Assembly (NCBI GenBank): GCA_947650285.1
Contig: CANTFL010001204.1
Span: 310,001-374,000 of the forward strand
Origin: Hyaloperonospora brassicae
Taxonomy: Eukaryota > Oomycota > Peronosporomycetes > Peronosporales > Peronosporaceae
Length of the DNA: 64,000 nt
Direction: 5' to 3'
Each line of letters opens with the position of its first letter. Position 1 is the first letter of the stretch. The notes below the pieces were generated by a model. The model made no database searches, had not been told where the DNA came from, and was given only the letters and a program-made list of their open reading frames with translations. Below, in pieces: positions 36,301 to 48,091 of this stretch. The position numbers and the translations under genes are program-made.

Positions 36301-39299
36301 AAACAACAAGCAATTGCTTATTTATGGCATTTTACGTAATGTTTTAGTCATATTTCGATTGGGCGTAAAAAAGGTACGACAAATTTCGGGTTCAACTTAT
36401 CAATTACGAAAGGCTTGATATATATACGTTTGATTAAATAGCAATCAAAATCATGTAGAACATGCCCAACAGACAAGTCCACGAGGACGGATTATGCTGA
36501 ATGCGATCGCATTATGAAACACCGGGTTGAGCAGCGCACCAGGAAACACTTACCTATTCTTTAAAACCATGGGCAGACATAATCGCTATCGCTCCATTTG
36601 CTTATAAAAGCCATACATTGACGAAAGCCAAATTCTCAACAAGAGATTGATGACATGTTATGTCGTTGTACGGCATTTTAAATCCATATTTTTAGAATTA
36701 TCTATATTTAGTTTTGGGTGTGGAAAGTTTATGCACATTTACCTCATAAAGCTAAGTTTGTTTCACTTATATAATTTATTACTATTGTGAATGCTCATAA
36801 AAGATATGTGGTACAAAACACGCATTATGGTAGAAAAAAGAAGTTAGGTGGTTTATCATATTTTTAAATATAAATATTATTAGGGCGCAAATAATTACGA
36901 CATATTTGTACGCATTGTCTTCAAAATGTCCGGTCAATCATTGTAAACCATTGTTTCTATGTTAATAAATGCGCAAGTTTCAAATTTGCTGTTGCAGCTC
37001 TTTTATTTTAAAAAAACATGATATCAACCATCATATAAAACAAGCATTCGAAGTCTTAGGAAAAAGAAATACCTCTTTTTCGTCACTGCCCGACTTAACT
37101 AATAGTATACTGTAACGAATGTAATGTAAGACTGCAACTGGTTCGTAAGACCTTAATATTAGGGATCAGGATGCACAAACAGCTACAATAAATAATAACA
37201 GAAAATCAATTTGATCATGTGACGAAGGTTGCCGCCACACACAGCTAAAAAGAAAGTTGCGCTACGATAAATTAGACAGCTTTTGTGGTTACTAAACGTG
37301 TTCATATCTGGGCACAATATTTTAAGGTATACGACAAATTTTGCATAATGAAAATTGGCTCGATAGAGAATATTAAAACGCTATTTACAAATTTAAAAGC
37401 TGCAAAAGCATACCAAGCAGCATACATGGTGTACACCACACATAGCATAATATGCCGTAAAGATTCGTAAAATGGATTACTTAGCGACAGAGGTAGACGA
37501 TCTATTCGTGGTTGTGAATTAAACTTAAGTGAGAGGCTCAAACATCGGTTAAAAAATATCTGAAATTATCATGTCACTAAACCTTCATGAATGTCTATGT
37601 ATAAAGATTGAATATGTTAATCATTCTTTTTGCATTGTTTTTACGTACTTTTGATAAATTTTAAATTATCTATTTACGTCTGTAGCTATATTTCGTTTGC
37701 ACAAAAATTAAATATTACCGACATAGATTGGCAAAAATGGTCAATTTGATAAAACTTAGACAATATGCCTTTAAAGTAAAACGTCTAAGTCTAATAAAGC
37801 TTTATTAGAGTCCTATATAACATAATCATCACTACGGAGTCATAAAAATGGCGGAGATCATCACCATTCAATCTCACCTGCGACCTCGTTACTTACATGA
37901 GAACTTCGTCGTGTCGCCAAATATTACAAGTCACTGCGTGCAAGATATGCCCGTCTGAAACATATAGGTGCCCTTGACCTACGCCCCTTCACTCAAAGAG
38001 GTGTATTGGCGTATCTGGCACCAAATCACTATTTCATCACTGAAAAAATATATTTAATGCTGGCTGTAGTATAGCTATTGTTGAATCGATTCGGACCCTT
38101 AATGACAACCTTTAAAACTATATAGGATCATTCATTCTGGACTCCTTTATCCAACTAGCATTTCGGCTTACCTTGAATGAAAGACTTGCTTGCTTAGTTT
38201 TCGCTAGCACCACATTATTATATAGTGGTCCGAACCGTAGTTTAAATATGTTTTGTCATCAATGATCTGTATGTTTATTCTTTGTTAGATCCAGTTGATA
38301 CGGATGTCAAGTAAAGCAGGAACTAGAACTTAAATATTGGTCTACTACGTCTTTGAAACAAACTAAATAAATTGATTTCGTCGAAAAAGTTGCAAAATAT
38401 AAATATATAGTCTTTATTACTTGTTTTCGAGATAAAGGAAAACGACATAAACCTTCTGCGTCTAGAGCAGCGTCCTTTTGCGATTCACCTCGCATTTTAA
38501 TTAATCATAATAATACAGTTGAGAGAGCTAAAGGTTGTAGATGTAGGTATTGAGCCAAGGCATCAAACAAGAAACTCATCATTCATGGTTATATTCAGGC
38601 GCGCCGAATCCATGTAGTCAATGCCGGACTGATCACTACCACTATCCACCCGTATGTTTTTCTAAGCACAAGTTTGTATACCTTTGTGTCTTGTTAGTTG
38701 ACTGATACGGCCACACTATTCTTGCCAAATTGCAAATGTTTCAAGCGCTTGACAGTATTACAGACGCCAACGTGTAGTTTTCTCTGTTCTAATAAGCTCC
38801 GAACCAATCAATCTAGCGTCGGACCTTGACATCACGTGTTCGTCAGGGCAAATGTTAAGCGTAAGGGACAGTGTTTAAATATAATTGATCGGCAAAGTGT
38901 ATCAATGTGTTCATTTAAAAGGGTGCGAAATACAGGTCGCAGTGCAACAAATTAAATCTTTTCGTTGCTGACGGTTTGTACAATGATAGATAATAAAAGT
39001 GCTATACAATAGCAGATTTAAGGGTAAATAAAAAAATCTATTTAATTACAAAAATAAAAACGCTCCAGATAATCAGGAAAATACAAATACCCCACGTCCT
39101 ATTTCAACGAATACGCTTATAGCACCATCGCACGTTCCCTCCCTGAAATAGGACTGCATTCGAAAAGTCTGCAGACATGGAAGCCGTCAGTAAAGGCTGA
39201 ACGGAAAGAACAAATTCATATGGGTCTATTGATACGATCATGTTTTTTTAAGTGTCAAATTTGATAAGCAGAAGGGGAATGCAATCCCACAAGTAAAAC
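33320..39299. other. AT-rich interval without recognisable genes
   Basis: Nearly 6 kb of AT-rich sequence has no frame above about 95 codons, none with a domain. Composition differs sharply from the GC-richer retroelements on both sides. I see no LTRs, tandem arrays or mitochondrial-type genes in it. It may be old, heavily mutated transposon DNA or heterochromatin. Confidence 0.6.
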
Positions 39300-39302
39300 A
39301 AC

Positions 39303-39610
39303 ATGGATAGCAACAGCAGCACCTACAACAACAACAGCAATATTAACATCAGTAGAAATAGCAGTAGCATCATCAACAGAGCAACATTAACAGCAACCGC
39401 GTCACCTACAACAACAACAACAACAACAGCAGCAGCAGCAACAGCAGTCGTAGCATCAACAATAGAAACTTAAACAACAACAACAGCAGCAGCGGCAACA
39501 ACAGTAGCAGCAACAGCAGTCGTAGCATCAACAATAGAAACTTAAACAACAACAACAGCAGCAGCGGCAACAACAGTAGCAGCAACAGCATCAACAATAG
39601 CAACTGAAAC
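39303..39610. repeat. CAR trinucleotide repeat with a 72-bp higher-order unit
   Basis: An imperfect (CAA/CAG)n array contains a 72-bp segment (with GCAGTCGTAGCATCAACAAT) that recurs in tandem: marker AGTCG at 39446 and again at 39518, followed by a partial third copy. The 72-bp period keeps codon phase. A plus frame would be Asn/Ser-rich and the minus frame poly-leucine, but there is no gene context. Confidence 0.85.
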
Positions 39611-41067
39611 TACCATAGCTGTTGCAGATCGACCGTTGCTGTCGCATAACACTTTACGTGATTTATGATCACGCCAGGTAAATGTTAACCACATATATTG
39701 TTGTAGTAGCCGATGATGATGCCAGGTCCATGGGAAGACGCAAGATCATTAAAGAGGAAACAATGCATGTCAGTGGTAGTGGTTAATACGTCAATATATT
39801 TCTCAGTTCACAACTATCATCACAGTACGCAAGTACTAGTACAACCAGCAGCGAAGAGTCGACTGCTGAGTTCAAGAACTCCGGCGCGCACAAAGCTAGA
39901 GAGCGGACGCGTCGTCAACAGAGAAAAATAGCAACTGCATCAACAATAGCAAAAGAAGTGATATAAATATTACCAACATAAGCATTGACTGACTGTGTTT
40001 ACGTCCGCAACCGATGATACAAAGACCCGTTTACGTACTGATATATCGCGCCTGCGCCTGCAACTGGTAGATGCGAGCGCAGCACGCCCGCAACTTATGG
40101 CAGCAAGCGCAGCACGCCCGCGGCAGAACCCTCTCCGCGGCTTCCCAAACAGGGCGAGGGTTGGTCACGGCCGTAAAATGGAAAAACGAAAGTAATTAAG
40201 GACGCGTGCTTTTATGTATGGCACATTAACATGTGTTTACTAAGGCATTAGACATATTTATAAAAAAATTAAATATCTGAGGATTTTTCAATTTTCCAAT
40301 TATCTGGGGCATTTTTGAGTTTTTTCATTATCTGAGGATTAATTTATTTTCTCCAGATTTGATTATAAGTAAGCAGCAGAATTAAGTCAAAAATTCCTAG
40401 CAGTATTCGCCTTGAGGACAGACGGTGTTAAATGCATAGATGATCAAAGCTATATGACATAATGTGTATTCCATCATAAATTCACCTCGCCGTTTATATG
40501 TTCTAATCGTCAGTAGGTGGTATATTTCAAAGTTTTTTAAGACATTCGAGACGTCTTATACAACAAGGCATGACATATTTGCCACTTATCGCTCTTTTTC
40601 CTACATAGCAGTTGAGATCATCACGTGCGTGTGCGTGACATAAGAATTTTAGCGGGTTTTCTCGCGCCCTAATCAAAAAGTGACACCTGACTAGCATTTG
40701 TGCCCATAAGAGATTGATTTGCTAGATTGATTTAGCAAGACGTGTATAACACGATTTTTATGACATACAGACAGACTAGTGCACAAATATGCAGGTAGAC
40801 GGATCGATAGACGCACAAACAGGTCAATGGACAGACGGACTGATAGGGAAAGAAGATCAGACAGACCGATAGGAGACACACATCAAGCAGCTGCAGATAG
40901 GTTTGGATAGTAATTTACAACGCCCGACCGCAAGTAGCTTTCCTCAATCAGCTTGCGATCAATACACCAGTACGAGATAAAGGTAAAGCAAACGCAACCA
41001 ATCGGGACTTTTTATACTGGTATCGCTCTGCAAACACAGGAACACCGAGACACAGCAACCGTCGCAC
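39611..41067. other. No supported gene; short simple repeats
   Basis: A 30-bp duplication with GCGCAGCACGCCCGC lies near 40076-40121 and a degenerate GACA/GATAGACG run near 40765-40870. No supported coding region. Confidence 0.5.
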
Positions 41068-41075
41068 AGCTACTC

Positions 41076-41081
41076 TTTATT
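41076..41081 (-). terminator. Polyadenylation signal AATAAA
   Basis: AATAAA on the minus strand starts 9 bases beyond the TGA of the gene at 41091-41687, consistent with a compact 3' end. Confidence 0.5.
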
Positions 41082-41090
41082 CATGTGTAA

Positions 41091-41687
41091 TCATAAGTTA
41101 TCGACGCGTTTTGCCGAGGCTTTTACTTCGTTCTCAGGGTTTTTAAGATCCGTATTCATTCGCTCGAAGTACAAACGCTGGTACTTCCGCGCTTCTTCTA
41201 CCAATGCAGCGAGTACTTCAATGTCATCCTCTGGCACCATGTGGAAGACGGCATCTTGATAATCATTCGGATCGATGCCCTCATTGACAATGGTATGCTG
41301 CGACTGTCCCGCTTGAATCATCTCAAGCGCATTCTCAACCTCGGGACGCAAGGCTTCGACATCCAAACCGAATAATTTCTTAATCGTTAAAAGAAGCGTT
41401 TGGGATGCTCCCAGCTTTTTTCCATCGATTGACCTGTAATGGAGTAGAGATTGCATCAAGCTCTTTGCTCCGTCCAAATAGCCTGCAAGCCACGTTTCGT
41501 TACGAATCTTGTTTTCGGAAACGCGATTCACTCCAGCCACACGTATGTTGCGAGGTTCTGATGGCGGAGGTGAGTTCCGGATCCGTTGTTATTGTCTCAG
41601 CCAACGTCGACGCAGCTGAAGCCAAGCGATCGCTACTGCAGCTGACACCGTGAGCGCTAGAGCTGGAAGAGGGAAAACCTTTACCAT
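41091..41687 (-). pseudogene. Unknown gene with hydrophobic N-terminus and an in-frame TAA at codon 33
   Basis: An ATG at 41687 begins a hydrophobic segment (MVKVFPLPALALTVSAAVAI) ending in LQLRRRWLRQ, which fits a signal peptide or membrane anchor with a basic stop-transfer. Codon 33 (41589-41591) is TAA. The same frame then stays open for 165 codons to TGA at 41091: a helical, acidic protein with TIKKLFGLDVEALRPEVE and HMVPEDDIEVLAALVEE, no cysteine pattern and no domain I recognise. An oomycete-type promoter (41760-41775) and AATAAA flank it, so it looks like a real transcription unit. I tested by eye for an intron that would remove the TAA in frame and found only a weak, tiny candidate. 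It is a young pseudogene, a readthrough gene or a sequencing error. Confidence 0.55.
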
Positions 41688-41759
41688 TTTAGCGGACGGT
41701 GGCCAGAGTAAATACACAGTCAGGCAAGGACTAAAGCGACTTGGAGACCGTTGCTATGC

Positions 41760-41775
41760 AAATTGAAAAGTGGGA
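41760..41775 (-). promoter_or_regulatory. Oomycete-type core promoter element
   Basis: The minus strand reads TCCCACTTTTCAATTT, close to the initiator plus flanking consensus GCTCATTYYNCAWTTT, about 75-90 bp upstream of the ATG at 41687. Confidence 0.5.
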
Positions 41776-44700
41776 AGTGCGTTGTAGCTCAAGCTGTACG
41801 TACATCTTTACGAACTTGAGGAGCGGTGTCAGACGGAAGAGCCTTTGCGGGCGGGCTTGCCGTCGTACGCTTCTGGCTCGGTTCGTGACGTTCTATCCGT
41901 CTTGAAGCATGGAGAATCTTCAGTTGCACAGCGCCGTCTTTACGTTACCAGCACGTGTAAAGTTGAAGTGTACTGGTAAGATGGAGAGGTATCCAGACTG
42001 AAGCTATGAGCTGATGCTCCGGTGCTAGACATGCTTCTGTACAAATAAATCAACCGCGTCTGTAGTACAAGGTTTCATAGTCAGTATTGGGCCAGTCGCT
42101 TATCAATTTCTGCCATTATCTCTCCGCTTTTTATCACAAATGTCTGTCTCTGCTCACCACTTTCTGGTTTCTGGTCCTCTGGACATAGTTCCCGTTCGGA
42201 TCACAGGTCACGGACAGAGAAGAGAATCTCCAAAGAGCCAGTACCCGGGCCCCTTTACCTCGTACGGGAAGTCCTACATAGTGGGGCCAAGCTTTATAGG
42301 AGGAGGTCTTCTACCCGCTTTTTGAGCTACGAAGGGCGCGCAGCGTGCGATGCGAAAAGGAAGCAACCCGCCCAGATCCCGCGGTATGGGGAGTGCCGAA
42401 AGAGATCGGCATTCCCGTGCTTACGTGGTTCCTGCTCTTAACGACTTGCCTGTACTCGCGCCGACTTGTTGGCTGCGCGCGTAACCCACTCCCACAATGT
42501 GAACACTGATAAAACGTGGGGACCCTGTACAATCCAGTATCCAGCCATTTTTATGTAGAGCAGCAGGCCAAGATGCTCTACGACGAGTGGCTCGCTTGTG
42601 CACGTCTGTTCTAGATTGTGCACTGGGATTGGCCCGATGAGCAGAGCACGCCGACCCACCACGGAAGCGGCCAGGGAATACGTCAAGATGGCCCACTAAG
42701 ACTTCGAATGGGAGACAGACCTAGTCATTGTGATGCGTCCCCTGAAGCAGATTAAAGCGCGAGTGCAGCCCGGCCATCCGGCCAAGAGTGCGCACACAGT
42801 TCTGCCCCAGGCCTTGGTCAACAACCGTTCTCACGTGGCTTTTTAGGGATGCCCCCCCCCCTTTACGCCTGGAGTATCGAGCCAGCAGAAATGAGGAACA
42901 CGGTAGGAGAAGTACGTGTCATGGTCGATGACCGAGAAGGTTTTCACAAACAGGCATCGTAGCAGTGATAAGTAGCTGCAAGCGACAGTCTGCCCTCGCT
43001 CCACATACACAGTCGATCGTGTATAGACCTGGATGTGAGGCTATTTGCAGAGTGCTTGTTTCCTCCTCGTTAGTATGTGATCAAAGTGTAATGTCTAGAG
43101 GAGTGCTTGTATAATGCAGGGTCAGAAACTCATGCAAAATGTATTCCATTGTGCTTGTTCAGGAAGGCTTTATGTCGTAGAAGTCGTGTGCGAACGAAGC
43201 AGCCACATTGTAGTGCAACAGAGCCCGACCAAACACTTATGTCAGTTGCACTTTTCTTGTCGAAACTTGTCAGAAAGAGGTAGATCGACCATCAGAATTC
43301 CGTTGCGGCCTACGCGTGTAAGGGCATACATTAGCAAACCATTTTTTAAAAGAATATCACGTACTACATTCTTAAGTGCAAACGTTTGTGAGGCAAATGC
43401 CAACGGTCGTCATCGCTACGGGATAACTAGTATCAGCTACTCGGCTGCATCTTCACAACTTTTGTGCCATAAGGGCGAACGCTGATACGAATTCGTAGAG
43501 TTTAATCCAGGCCGAAAGGGCGAAGCCATCGGTATGAGTTCAAGTCGAAATTCTCAGCAGCAACTTCAGTAAGGATACTCGAGTAAGACGACAAATTTGT
43601 TGGCAGCTACTATGTGTGCGGATCCTTAACGTCGGCCTCGTCCTGTTGGCCTTGTCCCTTGTCAGCAAGTTTGACGCATATTGCAATACGGGCCGCGGTC
43701 GAGTCCGGTGTCTGGGCGCACTGGTTACCACATGAATGACGCTTTCAAGGTAGTCTGGCTATAATACAGTAGCATATCGTCATGCGTCCGCTTTTCAGTC
43801 ATACAGGCCACCCAGGCGGCCTGTTCACCAGAACTACGCCGTCGATGGACTGGCAGCGTGTATCGTAATGTGCGATGGTGATATCTTGACAAACATTAGC
43901 ACGGCTTGTCAATCGATCGTTGCAATCACCGCAGTAACGACGCGCTGCGCGGACGCCGCTAGAGCCGCACCTCCCCATGATGACTGGTTGTGCGGCGCGC
44001 CAGTCGGATGACACTTGGCGCGGGTAAAATGATAAAAGGAAGTACAAAGAAGTAGGCGTTGCTTCTTCTCCTAGCGCGCACACACTCTGTACTAGGCGGA
44101 CTGACAGACACCACATTGCCATCTGGTGAAGAAACCTGGTGGTGGGTGGTTACGCTCGTCATTCGCAGAATTGTGTCAGTATTAGACCATTTATACTAAG
44201 CGAACGAGCGGTGGTAATCTGGTGCTGCACGCATTCGACCATGCTCTCACAGCACGTGAGATCTACTTAGGTAGAGAACGGATGCAGCACCACGACCACT
44301 CAAGTAAAGGACAACAACGACAGTCGCTTGACTGTCTCTTTAGGAAATCGTGCGATCGCGAGCGTCGCGAGGCGGTGTAATTGTGACGCCATCTTGAGTC
44401 CGTGCAGTGTGCTCAAGTGCAGATCAATGGAAGACGTCAAGTCCAGTTACATGACAGGAAGGGGCGGAAACATTACGGGCAGGCGGAAGTCAGCTCAACG
44501 CTTTACTGACCGAAAACTGCGTACCGGCACCTCTGATAATCTTTCCACATCACGCCCTCTCATGGCAGACACCCGTAAAGCCTTTTGCTATATAACTGGA
44601 AGCGAATCACTGAAAAATCATTGTGCTGGCGATGGGTGAACTTGCTCGAGATACAAGATAGTCAACTATCTCTCCGTCAAATAGGGAGTAGTGACCGTCT

Positions 44701-45150
44701 TACCGGACACTGATTAGAGACCTTCTCAATGCAACTGTAAGCGCATGGCAACGCATAATACGATAGTCTTGTTGCGTCCGAGCCGCTCTGCACGAACTAC
44801 AAGCGCGCGACACTTTGTATGACTGTAATCGCGGGCATTTAACAAGCACAAGCTTTTAGCGTGAAACCACAGCTGCTTGATTCGTTTCCAACATTCAATA
44901 CGATTACCAGCAAATGAAGGATAGAGCTTCGTAGCCTGTCTTTCGACAGAACATCTGCCTTCGCGCGTCATCCGACGATCAGCGCAGTATAATACCCTCA
45001 ACAGGTGCACCTGTTTGGTCGGCAGTTACCACTTGAGACGAGCATTTCCATGCGGATATGACCCATTCTATACAGGGTCCTCGAAGGTAAAGACCATGGC
45101 AAGTGCTCCATGCACGTGTTTTGGTGCGGTAAATTAGAAGAGCCGTGGCT
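41776..45150. other. No supported gene
   Basis: Several frames of 60-125 codons occur on both strands (for example 43114-43485 plus and 43959-44162 minus). I recognise no domain, no signal-peptide plus RXLR arrangement and no LTR or LINE motifs. A G/C homopolymer lies near 42852-42861. Confidence 0.45.
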
Positions 45151-45153
45151 GCT

Positions 45154-45169
45154 ACTCACTTTCCAATTG
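45154..45169 (+). promoter_or_regulatory. Oomycete-type initiator of the polygalacturonase gene
   Basis: ACTCACTTTCCAATTG matches the initiator plus flanking consensus GCTCATTYYNCAWTTT at most positions. It would give a leader of roughly 50-60 nt before the ATG at 45217. Confidence 0.65.
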
Positions 45170-45216
45170 TCCTCGGCCAGCGCAACCAGCTCGCTCCACG
45201 ATAACTGCCATCGACG

Positions 45217-46368
45217 ATGAAACTCCTTCTCGTTGCCCTCGTTCTCATTGCTGTCGCAATCGACGGCTCGCCCAGTGTACGCACGGCTGCCGAGAGCAAA
45301 CGCAAATACGTGAAAAAAGTCAAGCAACAGAGTCTGGTGCAGCACCAACAGCAGAGCAGCTATACCAGCTACGGCGCCTGCATCCTCACGGGCACGTACA
45401 AGCAAGGTACTGACGTTTCGTCGTGCAGCTCCATCACCGTCGATTCGCTCCGCGTGCCGCCTGGTGTGACGCTGGACCTGACGAAGACGAAGAGAGGCGT
45501 CGTCATTGAGTTCAAAGGCAACACTACGTTCGGAACGAAAATGTGGGCCGGTCCGCTCGTTATGGTCAGCGGAACGGATCTCACCGTGAAGGGACCGGGC
45601 GTCCTTGACGGGCAAGGACCTTGGTACTGGAAATACGGTCCGTCCATCACGCGTCCAGTCTTCTTCCGTCTTCAGAACGTCATCAGCTCGAAAGTGTCCG
45701 GGTTCACGGTCAAGAACATGCCCTACCGTACGTTCAGCGTCGTGACGTGCAAGAACACGGTTCTCTCTGGTCTCACAATCGACTCGAGAGCGGGCGATGG
45801 CATCGCTAAGAACACGGACGGGTTCAACTTGTCCAAGAACGACGGGGTCACGATCACCGGCAACACGATCTACAATCAAGACGACTGTCTCGCCATGCAG
45901 TCGAGCACCAACACCGTCTTTCGCAACAACTACTGCTACAATACGCACGGTATTTCCATCGGGTCTCTTGGCGGCAACGCTGTCGACGCTTCGACCACGG
46001 TGCGGGGTCTGACCGTTGTGGGTAACACGATCGTCAACAGTGTGAACGGTATCCGTATCAAGACCCTCATTGGTCTCAAGGGACTCATCACTGACGTGAA
46101 GTATATCAACAATAAGGTTCAGAACGTAAGGAACGCGGTCTCTCTCCACGCGAACTACCACAAGGGAATGGGCAAGTACTGGGGTCCGCCTACGAGTCAG
46201 GTGCAGATCACCAATATCATGATCTCCGGTCTCACTGGCTCGTCGGAAAAAGTGTACGACATCCAGGTCAACCCGAACGTGGTATCGGGTTGGAACTTCA
46301 AGGCCATCGATGTGAGCGCATCAATGAAGAGTACGATTGAAGGCTTGCCGAACCGCCGGGCCGTATAA
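45217..46368 (+). CDS. Secreted endo-polygalacturonase, GH28
   Basis: This 383-residue, intron-free gene encodes an enzyme that hydrolyses alpha-1,4-linkages in homogalacturonan and is secreted to degrade plant pectin. Residues 1-18 form a signal peptide, and a basic, glutamine-rich linker follows to about residue 50. The parallel beta-helix carries the GH28 catalytic signatures: NTD (199-201), DD (222-223, in QDDC), THG (243-245, usually GHG or SHG, with catalytic-region H244) and RIK (280-282). Length is normal for oomycete enzymes. The ATG at 45217 is supported by the signal peptide and the promoter element 48-63 bp upstream. The only other related sequences here are the broken copies at 19747-20672 and 22830-22952. 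The 387-codon frame on the opposite strand is a codon-bias shadow. Confidence 0.96.
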   Translation: MKLLLVALVLIAVAIDGSPSVRTAAESKRKYVKKVKQQSLVQHQQQSSYTSYGACILTGTYKQGTDVSSCSSITVDSLRVPPGVTLDLTKTKRGVVIEFKGNTTFGTKMWAGPLVMVSGTDLTVKGPGVLDGQGPWYWKYGPSITRPVFFRLQNVISSKVSGFTVKNMPYRTFSVVTCKNTVLSGLTIDSRAGDGIAKNTDGFNLSKNDGVTITGNTIYNQDDCLAMQSSTNTVFRNNYCYNTHGISIGSLGGNAVDASTTVRGLTVVGNTIVNSVNGIRIKTLIGLKGLITDVKYINNKVQNVRNAVSLHANYHKGMGKYWGPPTSQVQITNIMISGLTGSSEKVYDIQVNPNVVSGWNFKAIDVSASMKSTIEGLPNRRAV

Positions 46369-48086
46369 CCTCTCGTAGGTTGTAGCCACTCGTTGAGTAC
46401 ATGCGCATCATCTCGGTAAGTAAAGCGCAGTGCGGGTGTCACCAACAATGTCAGCGTAATTCTTTTTGATGTCTTCATGGCCCGTTCGATTCGACATTGA
46501 GTCCGATTGTCTGTTGACTCAACGTCAGGTTGCCTAGCCATCGACTCGTTAAATATGGGGCTACGTAAGTCGTGTCGATACCTACGCTCGCCGCGGCTAT
46601 CAGGTGCTTTGTGGCAAGTCGGTAAGCAATCGACGCAAGTCTTTTCCTTCCTGGATCAATCCGTCAAGTGGTTCATGCCTCTCGGTCCATCTTCGCACTT
46701 GAGGTACCTTGCAAATTTGCATGTTTTGTCAACAATTCCCCCCTAGCCTTTTTTAAGCTTTTGCTATCAAGTACCCATAAGACGCCAAGGACTAGCAGTC
46801 CTTGGCCGCGCTAGCTAAGAGTCTGAGTGCTCTCACGTCGCTATCTCAGCAATCTCACGATAGCGCTCGCAACAGGTCAATGTGATCCAGCAGTCGAAGC
46901 TTTCATAGGGTTCACGAGCAGAGCGAAACAAGTCACGTACAAACAAACGGCTGACTGCAAAGTTTACGATCATCTGAATGGCAAGCCCATGAACAAAAAG
47001 GGCTAATGGTGCTGAAAACATATCGACCGATCTGCCGTTCGGTGTTCTTCCGTACGCTGGAGGTACAGAACGTTTTATTTCGAGCTGGCTCGTCAGGTGC
47101 CTGCTATAGACTTCAGCGTCGTGGCTATCAGTGATATAGCAGAACGCTCGCGCCAGCTGCACAAGTATACACGAAACTTCGGCTCAAGCATCGACTACAT
47201 TGCCACCACAACACCGCTACGATAATGGAAGGCCTCAGTGCATGCATGTTTCTGCTTTCCAGCAACAAGACCAAGGCTGGTCATACGATTTTGGTTAGGC
47301 TGTTCATTCATGATTTTGCCTGACCTGTTTTCAAATCAATCAGTGAGTGTTCATAAACAACGTGCATTGCAACTGCATTGATAAATATATGACGAGGCCG
47401 CTTTGTGAACGACGTCACGCATCCTGTTGAACGTAAAACAACATGCTTTTGTAGTTGACAACGTGCACGTTGGTATATAGAGAGGACGCGCAGTGATTTA
47501 TAGAGAGACTGCGCTAGCGACATTTGCTGTACGATGACACACGTACTACTACAATTGACAAAACACATGACTACAAACGAAAACCAGAAATCGATGCCCG
47601 GCTGTCGACATATTCGCATACTGGCACGGCAAGCGTTAGCTACATGCTACGAGGAATTCGCGTATTTCGTTTATCATGACTGATGCCGTCTTATGTAATC
47701 TATTTCCACCTAGGTCGAATGAACGAAGCTCGAGACTTTGTTGCACAATTGATCGGCTCCAACCTGTAGAATATGTTGTCGGATTGAAAACGAATTGATC
47801 AGTATTAAAATGGGTCAGTTCGTATTGTCAAAGTTCACATAGGTTTAATTAGATGAAAACCAGCTCCTTAATCGTTCGTGTGCGAGCCTGCAGACGATAT
47901 GCACGAGTTTGGTGATAGATGTTCTATCCAAGCATTGTGTGAACTGCTAGTCCCTTCCATGCACAGACGATCGATTCACTGCAACCGATCACGATATTCT
48001 ATCGCATAAGCTTGGCTAGGCTACTACTACCAATGACAATAGTAATATACGCAAGTCGGTGACTCATTACGGTCATTTTGCCGGTC
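46369..48086. other. No supported gene
   Basis: This is the interval between the polygalacturonase and gypsy copy B. Open frames are short and featureless. Confidence 0.5.
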
Positions 48087-48091
48087 ATGGT

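Noticed and set aside
33320..39299. AT-rich region as nuclear mitochondrial DNA
   Set aside because: No mitochondrial protein, rRNA or tRNA signature could be read in it.
39406..39603. Poly-leucine frame
   Set aside because: It is the reverse strand of a CAA/CAG repeat and has no gene context.
42421..42696. Minus-strand 91-codon frame with many basic residues
   Set aside because: No ATG-supported gene structure or recognised domain. The overlapping frame 42438-42686 is equally long, so neither is favoured.
41776..45150. RXLR or Crinkler effector genes
   Set aside because: I looked for a signal peptide followed by RXLR/EER or LxLFLAK-type motifs in all frames here and elsewhere in the window and found none.
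44998..46161. 387-codon minus-strand frame over the polygalacturonase
   Set aside because: It lies entirely opposite a clear GH28 gene with strong codon bias, and a similar shadow appears opposite the pseudogene at 20167-20709. No domain of its own.
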